Assembly (NCBI GenBank): GCA_010279815.1
Contig: QEOQ01000552.1
Location: 1,031,000-1,073,142 of the forward strand
DNA length: 42,143 nt
Origin: Brachionus plicatilis
Taxonomy: Eukaryota > Rotifera > Eurotatoria > Ploima > Brachionidae
Direction: 5' to 3'
Part shown: positions 35,195 through 42,143 of the stretch, in pieces
Layout of the letters: each line of letters starts with the position of its first letter
Numbering within the stretch: the first letter of the stretch is position 1
Translations under genes and position numbers: made by a program
The notes under the pieces: model-generated
The model's input: the letters and a program-made list of their open reading frames with translations, nothing else
What the model was told of the DNA's origin: nothing
The model's database searches: none

Positions 35195-35580
35195 TAGGGG
35201 TGGGAAACCGGTTCGTATTTGGAACCGGTTTATGGAACCGGTTCGTATTTGGAACCGGTTTATGGAACCGGTTCGTATTTGGAACCGGTTCGATTTGTAA
35301 ACCGGTTTTAGGAATCGGTTCGTTTTTTAAACCGGTCTTGTATCAAACCGCTTATATCAGATGAATAAAAAGAAGATTTTTGGCTCAAAAAAATTTTTTT
35401 CTTTATTAATTTTATATTTTTTCAATTAAACAATTAAGGAAAGTAAAATCAATTCATATGTAAAAAATAAAATTTAAAAAATTCTTTTCTTAAATTTTCT
35501 TTTATTCAAAATTGAACCGGTTTACAAATCGAACCGATATTCCATTTAACCTGTTTTATCGAACCGGTTTCCCACCCCTA
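35195..35580. mobile_element. 386 bp hAT-type MITE with exact 8 bp target duplication
   Basis: The left end TAGGGGTGGGAAACCGGTTC is inverted at the right end (GAACCGGTTTCCCACCCCTA). CATACATA lies immediately outside on both sides (35187-35194 and 35581-35588), an exact 8 bp duplication as made by hAT transposases. TAGGGGTGGG is a common hAT-type TIR start. The left third holds a 30 bp unit (GGAACCGGTTCGTATTT plus GGAACCGGTTTAT) repeated about two and a half times. The palindrome AACCGGTT occurs nine times exactly by my count, plus near copies. No transposase. Confidence 0.93.
35210..35310. repeat. 30 bp tandem repeat of AACCGGTT units within the MITE
   Basis: Alternating GGAACCGGTTCGTATTT and GGAACCGGTTTAT units give six of the nine exact AACCGGTT sites. 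They are spaced alternately about 13 and 17 bp apart. The regular spacing looks like local amplification of a binding or subterminal site. Confidence 0.85.
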
Positions 35581-35689
35581 CATACATAGTAATTAATAAA
35601 TTGAAGCTCTCCATTATTTTTTGTCGATGCCTCCTTTTTGTTAATATTAATTTTATTAAAAAAAGGTATTAATTTAAGCTTTAATTTTT

Positions 35690-36000
35690 ATTCAAGTAGT
35701 TTATTAAGTTGGCATTGCATCCATGACTCGTCCTTGTTTACAAGGTAGAACCTTAGTAACCTTAGTTTTGCAGGAGACTGCTGTAAGAGAAACAAGCCTG
35801 TAGTAGCCGGAATCAAATCTGCTTCCTTTTCTAAAGGAGTTACCTCAGCTAAAATTGTAAAGATTTCTGCCGCTTTTTTGATCAAATATAGATGGATGCC
35901 GTCCATACTTGGAGATTTTCTTGGATTCAGTCTGTTTGTCGAACAGTTAATTTTCCAATTTAATTTTACTCAAATTACATCTCTTCTAAATGAATTTGTC
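35690..36000 (-). pseudogene. LINE reverse-transcriptase fragment (N-terminal fingers), decayed
   Basis: The minus strand reads NRLNPRKSPSMDGIHLYLIK, then KAAEIF and PATTGLFLLQQSPAKL. This follows the non-LTR RT start: L-x-x-L-x-x-x-K-S-x-G-x-DGI-x-P-x-L-L-K-x-A, then W-x-x-A-x-V-x-P, YRPVSL-x-x-x-x-x-K. The W and K of the middle block and the YRP are lost and a stop ends the frame. Different RT part and opposite orientation to the copy at 31190. Confidence 0.7.
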
Positions 36001-36267
36001 GAAAATAAGTTGGCCCCTTCCTAGACATCCACAAGTTTCTCCCAGTAGCTAATTATTATTTAATAAATTTAAAAAAATTATTTCTGAATCCTAAATAAAA
36101 TTTAGTTAAATTTTAACTGAATTTTAGTATATCTTAGACAATATAAATTATTTGATGATATTTCATAACTTATTTCAATAATTTTGAAATTTAGTCTAAA
36201 TATATCTAGCAAAAATTTCACAACTTTACTTGATTATGTGAAATAAAAATTTGTATAAAATGAACGC

Positions 36268-36281
36268 AAATTTTATTTCAG
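36268..36281 (+). promoter_or_regulatory. Splice acceptor upstream of the 205-residue ORF
   Basis: TTTTATTTCAG preceded by more A/T reads as a 3' splice site. The following 67 bases to the ATG contain no other ATG, so this would define the 5' UTR, either by a cis intron or by spliced-leader addition. There is no visible partner donor, so I cannot tell which. Confidence 0.4.
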
Positions 36282-36348
36282 TAATCAAAATAAACAAGCC
36301 GACAAAAAAGGAAAAGAGAAAATAAAGCTCAGTAATTAGTCTAATATC

Positions 36349-36966
36349 ATGTCTTTGGAAGAATTAAGGGATAACTACAAAAATTCCAAACAATCGAACG
36401 ATTTCAAACTTAGATTGAATGGTTCTACTTTCAGAAAAATTCGAAGCGAATTTTGTCACACAAAAATGGGCAACACAATCGAAATTAAAGACAATGGCAA
36501 AATGAATGATTTGGAAGATTTAAATAAAAAATACGAAATTTTCGAGTCCAATTTAGTCTATTCTTTAAATAAAAAGAAAAGATGGCAAGTGGCCACCGAA
36601 CTTACCAAAAATATGGCAGATTTTAAGAATGAAAATATAGATGTTAGACTTTTCGAAACAAGAAATAGGAACGAGAAAAAAGCTAACTGTGTTGCTATTC
36701 ATAAGAGCCAAGGAGACCAAATAAAAGTTAAAAAAACTTTTGCCAATTTTGAATCAATTAAAGCTAAAGATTTGATGTCTGATAATCCAGAAAATGTCCA
36801 GTATCAGATTGAGTATGCCCCAAAAAAAGATACTTTGAAATATGGAAACAAAAAATTTTGTGCCAGGCCTCGTAAAGATATGGGAAAAAATAGAAAATTC
36901 TACTATGAATATGATGAATATCTGAGTGATTTGAGTGATGATAGTGAATTAAGTAAAATAAAATAA
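36349..36966 (+). CDS. Hypothetical lysine-rich protein, 205 residues
   Basis: I do not recognise this protein. The ORF runs from an ATG to TAA without interruption, is Lys/Asn/Asp-rich and hydrophilic, and has no signal peptide or membrane segment. Positively charged stretches (for example FCARPRKDMGKNRKFYYEY near residues 172-190) are followed by an acidic tail, YLSDLSDDSE. A good acceptor, TTTTATTTCAG ending at 36281, lies 67 bases before the ATG, consistent with a spliced or trans-spliced 5' leader. AATAAA signals occur at the stop (36962-36967) and at 37037-37042. The length of open frame in such AT-rich sequence, together with these flanking signals, argues for a real gene. It is convergent with the nuclear receptor gene, whose stop codon lies about 470 bp away. 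It could be a lineage-specific nuclear or cytoplasmic protein; no function is claimed. Confidence 0.55.
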   Translation: MSLEELRDNYKNSKQSNDFKLRLNGSTFRKIRSEFCHTKMGNTIEIKDNGKMNDLEDLNKKYEIFESNLVYSLNKKKRWQVATELTKNMADFKNENIDVRLFETRNRNEKKANCVAIHKSQGDQIKVKKTFANFESIKAKDLMSDNPENVQYQIEYAPKKDTLKYGNKKFCARPRKDMGKNRKFYYEYDEYLSDLSDDSELSKIK

Positions 36967-37438
36967 AATTCTGGTCAATTTATTTAAAGAAGCTCTAAAG
37001 ACAATAATTTATGTTCAATTGTTGAAAAAATGGGAGAATAAAAATAATAAAATGCTAAATTAGGAAATATTAAACAAAAATACTAAATTTTTTTATTAAT
37101 TTATTGTTAAATTTTTTTAGAATAAACATTAAATTACAAAAAAATTTTATTCAAAAATATCCTAAATTTCCATAAATGAAATAAAAAGTTCTAAGAACTA
37201 AAATTTGATTTTGAAAAAAATCAATCAACATTAGTAAATGAAAAATCGTGTAAAAATTTCAAAACAAACCAAAGACAGACTCACAAAAATAAATGATATA
37301 GTTGTTAATTTGATTGATACACTGTTTGATAAGAAAAAAATAGAATAAATAGATTTTAGAAACTTTGAAATAGAGTAAAAAAAATTTTGATTGGAATATG
37401 TTTAAAAACCTTTTTACATAAATAAAAATCGAAAATGG
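36967..37438. other. Convergent 3' intergenic region
   Basis: Lies between the 205-residue ORF (+) and the nuclear receptor (-). It contains AATAAA at 37037-37042 for the plus gene. Several T-rich or TTTATT stretches could supply minus-strand poly-A signals. Nothing else seen. Confidence 0.4.
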
Positions 37439-38973
37439 CTAGCCAAGAACAGGAACAGCAAAAGAATTTTTTGAAATAACTTCTTTTTTTTTCGAAAAAT
37501 CGGGTTCTTGAGCATTAGGCAAATAGACCTTTTCGATAAAAGTCGAGTCCTTGAAAGCATTCGGATCAATCTCGAGAATTTTGAAATAGGATTGAGCAAT
37601 GCCTTTTTGAATGATTGAGTTGAATTTGCGGAAGTAGACAAGCATTAACAATATTTCATCACATGTGATCTCTTCGTTTCGTCTGGCTATTTATATTTTG
37701 ATTTCAAAAGAAAATTTATTTACTTATTGGTAAAATTAACAAGCACTTACCAATCATGTATTGGCGCAGTGCGGTTCCTATCTTGTCCCTGGTGTCTGTG
37801 ATCGAGCCGTAGTCTTTTAAGTATTTGCTTCCTTTTAAATAAATAATTTTTGAAAATAAAAAATTTTAAAAAAAAAGAAAGAAAAATTAAATCAAGTACC
37901 TGATGATATAACTAAAAGTGCTGAATACAAAGCGTATTCTTTGTCATCGAGTTTGAATTTTTCAAATTTTTCATGAACAGTTTTCATGAATTGAGATGTT
38001 TTGTAAAAGACTGGAAATATTTTTAAAAAGTTTTCCAACTTTGTTTGATCACAATTGAAGTAATTGTAGTGTTCGCATTTACGCTGCAAAGAAAGCATAA
38101 TGACAGAATGAATCGAGCACTTGATTAGTTCTTCTTTGTCCAAAGTGCCAAATTGAATGAATTCTTTTATGTTTTTTTTTTAAATAAAAGTTTAATGAAA
38201 TTAAATTTATTAAAATTAAAACAAAAAAAAGATAAATTTACCTGGTATATTTCCCAAAAAATTAGCCAAATGTACAGCGTACTTGTAGAAATACTTCAAC
38301 AGTTCACTCAAGTACGTGTAATAGTTATCAGTGGTGGTTGGCGAAAAATTGAACGAGTTGACAGGCTGATAGCCATTGTAAGTCAATGCCAATTGGGATG
38401 TTTGATACGATTTGCCAAAAAAGTCCTTGTTTATCAAAATAAGCGGATTCAAATTCAAGTGGTAAAATTTGTAAATTGTTTTTATAAGATCTTTGATAGA
38501 ATCGCTCAACGAATCTTCAATTGAAGTTGACAAAGGTGGTAGACTTTGGGAATACAGCAAATTGCTATTTGCACTTGAAGTTGGCATTTCTGTCGACAAT
38601 AGTTCATTGTGACCAAATTGGTTCGTACCATTTGGCCAACCATAGTATCCGTTGTAATTTAAATTTAAATTGTTAAAATTCGGTGCATCTCCAATCTTGA
38701 TATTGTCTGCATTTATGTTGTTGATTATGTATGTTTGATTTGTGTATTGATTTACGTTTATTATTTGTTGGCCACTATTCGCCAGATTGGATGTCTGATA
38801 GTTCATGTTGGTCATTTCGTATTCAGACAAACTTGTGCTTGTACCATTTTCACTTTTTACTCTTTTTATTTTACGCTGTGTTGCCAAATAATCTGCATTT
38901 GGTCGCACTCCTCGGCTTTGCCATTCAAGAATGTTGTGCTTGAATAAATTGGATTGACGACCGATTCTGCTGT
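37439..38973 (-). CDS. Nuclear receptor, 3' part: DNA-binding-domain extension and ligand-binding domain
   Basis: Four exons join in phase: 38973-38242, 38163-37900, 37831-37751 and 37686-37439 (TAG). Introns are 78, 68 and 64 bp. They give about 440 residues and the frame is open at the 5' side, so the start lies further right. The first residues, SRIGRQSNLFKH, resemble the extension after the second zinc finger in Knirps-type and related invertebrate receptors (GRRSNWFK). A low-complexity Asn/Ser/Tyr hinge of roughly 120 residues follows. The ligand-binding domain then shows the helix 3-5 region (LANFLGNIPEF, then TLDKEELIKCS in place of the usual L-x-x-x-DQ-x-x-LLK), the helix 7-9 block LDDKEYALYSALLVIS, and the helix 10 region. 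No clear AF-2 activation helix is visible at the C-terminus. No zinc-finger exon was found between 38974 and the window end. It would act in the nucleus as a transcription factor; subfamily and ligand cannot be assigned. Confidence in receptor LBD identity is high, in subfamily low. Confidence 0.85.
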
Positions 38974-41460
38974 CTTAAATTTTAAATTTAAATTTTTCTA
39001 TTTTTTTTTATTTGTTTAAATATTTTATTTATCTTTAATAAGTTTTTACTTATTTAATTTCTGATTTAAATAATGAATGTTCAATCTTCACTTATTTGGT
39101 TCAAATTATTGCAGGTTTAAAATAATTATGTTCTCAGATTTGTTTTTTCAAGTTAAATCTTCAGAAACTTATACTCCTTGTTATAATAGTTTGAAAAAAA
39201 TTTAAAGTCGACCCTGAAATTTTATTTGATATTATATAATTGCATCTTTTATTTTCTCATAGAAAAAATTTTATATTTTATTAGTTTTATATCACTTAAT
39301 AATACACTCAATTTTTTTTTTTGAGTAATGTTCTTTTTTAGAGAAAAAATTAACTTTCTTTTATTAAAAATATTAATTTAAAAAATATCTATTTAATTTT
39401 AAAAAAATGTTGATATTTAGGCTCCTTTTAATTTGTCTTGAATATTTTGAGAATAAAAAATAATGGTAAATTTGAGGCAAATCTGAACAAATATTAAAGA
39501 ATCCTAAAGGACCAATTGTGACTAAAATTTAGCTTTTTACAGTCAGTTAAAGCTTTAAATATTTGTTTACCTTGAATTTTAAATTTTCATGTATTTTACT
39601 TAATAAGAGCAGTGTAAAAGCCTTTATCTGAGAATTTGTCAAAAATGAAAATAAAAGAACGAAAAGCAACATAATAAATAAATAGATTGATTATGCTGAT
39701 GTCAAATAACTAACTTCTTACTTTCAAATTTTAAGAACTGAAAGCGCCATTAAGGTCAAAAGTTAAAATTAATCCTAAGATTTTAATTTAAGATTTTAAA
39801 ATAGTTAGTTATAGCAAGATTTGCCAAAAAATAAAATCAAATTGACTTTTTTAACGCGTTAGAAAAATTTATGATATTTTAATTGAAATCATGTCACTTA
39901 AAAATTGAAATAAGTTTTTGTTCAATTTTTGGATTTTAAGATTAGTAGTATAAATTTCAGTTTCAAGGACTCTTAAAATTTAATAACCTTATTTTAAATA
40001 CCTAATTTTTCTTCAAAATTTTAATTTCATCTAAATTTACTTTTTCCTCACTTTTAATAAAAAAATTAATCTAATACTGTGTTTTTCATAAAATTAAGTT
40101 TAATTAAAAAAAGCTTGAGATTTTTTCACAAATATTAAAATTGGCAATAAAATGGAACTTTTAAATCTCTGGTATTATCCTGTTTTAATTATGAAATAAA
40201 TTTTTTTCTTGAAATTTTTATACGTCATTATTGGAACAAAAAGCCCAACACGATCTTCAGTTTTTGAATCATATTTAGTAGAAAATATGGATGCTTTGAT
40301 CCTTAAAAATGGTTAAGAAAACTAACTGTAATGATTCCAGAGTAAAAAAGAACCTATTTTCGTTATCTTTACAACACGAAGGAATGATTGATCCAATCTC
40401 AACAAACTTTACCAGTGATAAAATCAAAAAATTCATCAAAAACCTATTTTTATATCCAATTTAACCAAGTTAACCATTTTTAAATCGTTCAGAATTATTC
40501 TATTATTTATTATTTTTTAAATAATTTTGGCAGTTATAATAAGTTTTTCAAAAAGAAAAAAGTAGTTTCTGACCATGAAAGATATAATCTATTTTAGGAG
40601 TTAGAGATTTTATAATTAATTTTGTTCACTTTACTATGTTCATTTAATCAAAAACATTTTAAATATCAGAAACATTTTTTTTGACCAGAATTTTTTTAAC
40701 ATTCTAAACATTTTTCAACATTTATAACATGGTTTTAAATGTTATGAAATATTACAGACTTGAAGTAAGTAAAGATTTTTAATTTTATAAATGTTGCATT
40801 TAGCTTGAATAATTGTTAACTAAAAAAAATAAAAACTCATTTTAGCATTCAATAGCTTATCGTATTTTCTTAAATTGAAGTAACCACAAATAGGAGAGAA
40901 TTGCTAGTATTTAAGTTAACAATTTCCTATCATTTTAATTGATTTTTTTACAAAAAAATTTACAGTTTTAAAAAAACTCATGAATCCTACATTTTAAAAT
41001 GGCATTTTCTTGTCTCTAATAGAAGAAACGTTTTGATAATCGAAATTTTTTTTGGAAAAATTTGGCAGTTTGTATTTTAAAGATGAACCTGAATACTATA
41101 ACACACGTAAGACTGTCTAAAAATTTAAAAACTGTTGAAATTTTGCTCAAAATCTACTTTCAATTGGTTTTTATCTATTCTCGAATAAGACTTTAAATAA
41201 GAATTTTGAATAACAATAAGAATGACTTTCTCGTTAAGAAAATGATATTTTATTAGCCAAGACCAAATTGAAGGATCGAAAAATAGATAACCATAAAAAA
41301 AATTGACAAATCTCAAAATCAACTTCCTAAAAAGTGAAAAAAAACAATATACTAAAATAAAATTTTGAAAAATTGATTAAAATATAAAAATAATACTATC
41401 GTTAATTTTATGTTGAGATTTAATAAACAAATAAAATAACAATAATAAATCAAATTAGCC
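38974..41460. other. Presumed 5' intron of nuclear receptor gene, no exon seen
   Basis: The receptor exon begins after an acceptor (TTTAAG, AG at 38975-38974), so an upstream exon must exist. I scanned this stretch for Cys-x-x-Cys zinc-finger coding on the minus strand and found none. The sequence is otherwise featureless and AT-rich. Confidence 0.4.
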
Positions 41461-41699
41461 TTCTTTGTGTCCTTGTAAGCATACTTGCTGGCTAGCCAGC
41501 TTGAGTCACAACTATTATAACTCTTTTAAAATGCATCAATATTATAGAATGAATTTATATAAAGATTTTTGGTTCAAGTGTGGAACTCGAATAATTTAAA
41601 AAGAAACTATTTTCCCAACAACGCCGACTCAGAACGAACACAAATAACTCTAAATTGTACAAAAACAGCTCTGACTTACATAAAATGAAGGCTCTTTTA

Positions 41700-42143
41700 T
41701 TGTCATTAGCGTAGCTAGGGGTGGGTAAAGTGAGGCGACCGGCCAAACATTTTGGATAGATTTTTAAGGGAACATTTTTTCAACATAAGTAAAAACGAAA
41801 TTTAATTAAAATTCATCGAATGAAAAATTGAAAAATTTAAAAATATTTTTTATCTTATTATATGGAAAAAAATCAAATTAAAAGATAATGTAAGCAAAGC
41901 TTTTGGTGAAATTTTTACTTTGTCAGAATTTATCTTTCTTTTCCAATTTCAGATGCAGATGCAGAACGGTCTTTTTTTGTCTTAATTTTTTTGTATTAAA
42001 AATTATCTGAGAAATTAATGAAACCTTAATTTTAAGCATAGAATCAAAGAAAATTGATCCTTCTCATGAAAAAATTTTAGGAGTTTTTGTGAAAATTAAG
42101 AATAGAAGATTAAATTTATTTTTAAAATTTATATCCGTTTAAA
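41700..42143 (+). mobile_element. hAT-like debris at the right edge
   Basis: TAGCGTAGCTAGGGGTGGG near 41707-41726 resembles hAT terminal sequences (TGGCGTAGCTAGG type). About 220 bp further, a TTTCAG acceptor-like site is followed by codons for DADAERSF (41952-41975), the start of the hAT C-terminal dimerisation block (NADxERxFS). The following frames are broken, though KNRRLNL near the end fits the usual basic tail. This would be an internally deleted, decayed copy; its right end is outside the window. Confidence 0.45.

Noticed and set aside
35113..35364. Plus-strand frame with repeated GLWNRFVFGT units
   Set aside because: It is the translation of the MITE's AACCGGTT repeats, crosses the element's left boundary and has no gene signals.
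35195..35580. CRISPR-like spaced repeats
   Set aside because: Units are contiguous tandem repeats inside a MITE in eukaryotic DNA, with no unique spacers.
38153..38524. Plus-strand 123-residue frame
   Set aside because: Lies antisense to the nuclear receptor exons, which have consistent splice phases and domain content.
41555..41746. Minus-strand 63-residue frame containing AGRLTLPTPSYAND
   Set aside because: It is the reverse translation of the hAT-like terminal sequence and has no domain.

Overview
This is a very A+T-rich eukaryotic window, mostly non-coding. It shows poly-A/T tracts, GT-AG introns (several only about 50-80 bp), metazoan gene families (TACC, nuclear receptor, GT10 fucosyltransferase) and many small decayed transposable elements. 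The families and intron style fit a compact-gene invertebrate. A monogonont rotifer such as Brachionus is my best guess from AT richness, tiny introns and splice-acceptor-like sequence just upstream of ATGs. That is inference; nothing in the sequence proves the taxon.

Layout. 1-13,000 has no gene I can support. It holds two near-identical ~380 bp direct repeats, a smaller duplicated block split by a retroposon tail, a 636 bp foldback element between TTAA sites, and a LINE fragment. 13,521-14,065 is a decayed LINE reverse-transcriptase piece fused to a decayed phospholipase-D-like piece. 16,362-17,786 (+) is an intact single-exon alpha-1,3-fucosyltransferase. 18,055-22,440 is a graveyard of short elements: a LINE 3' end, a mariner-type MITE, a second foldback, a TIR element, and a GGGAAAA inverted-repeat unit around a short ORF. 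22,992-28,703 (-) is a TACC centrosomal/spindle gene, which I could assemble as eight coding exons with matching phases from ATG to stop. 28,704-36,280 is mostly empty, with a LINE 3' end, a dead Tc1/mariner transposase, a well-bounded hAT-type MITE loaded with AACCGGTT palindromes, and a LINE RT fragment. 36,349-36,966 (+) is an unrecognised 205-residue ORF. 37,439-38,973 (-) is the 3' half of a nuclear receptor gene (post-zinc-finger extension plus ligand-binding domain). Its zinc-finger exons are not visible before the right edge. The last 450 bp carries hAT-like debris.

The genes do not form a pathway. They are separate metazoan loci (Golgi glycosylation, mitotic spindle, transcription) separated by mobile-element debris. 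I found no tRNA, rRNA or CRISPR. The observations I rate highest are the MITE carrying nine copies of the Grainyhead consensus palindrome, the nuclear receptor with an unusual C-terminus and no visible DNA-binding domain, and the dense set of well-delimited non-autonomous elements.
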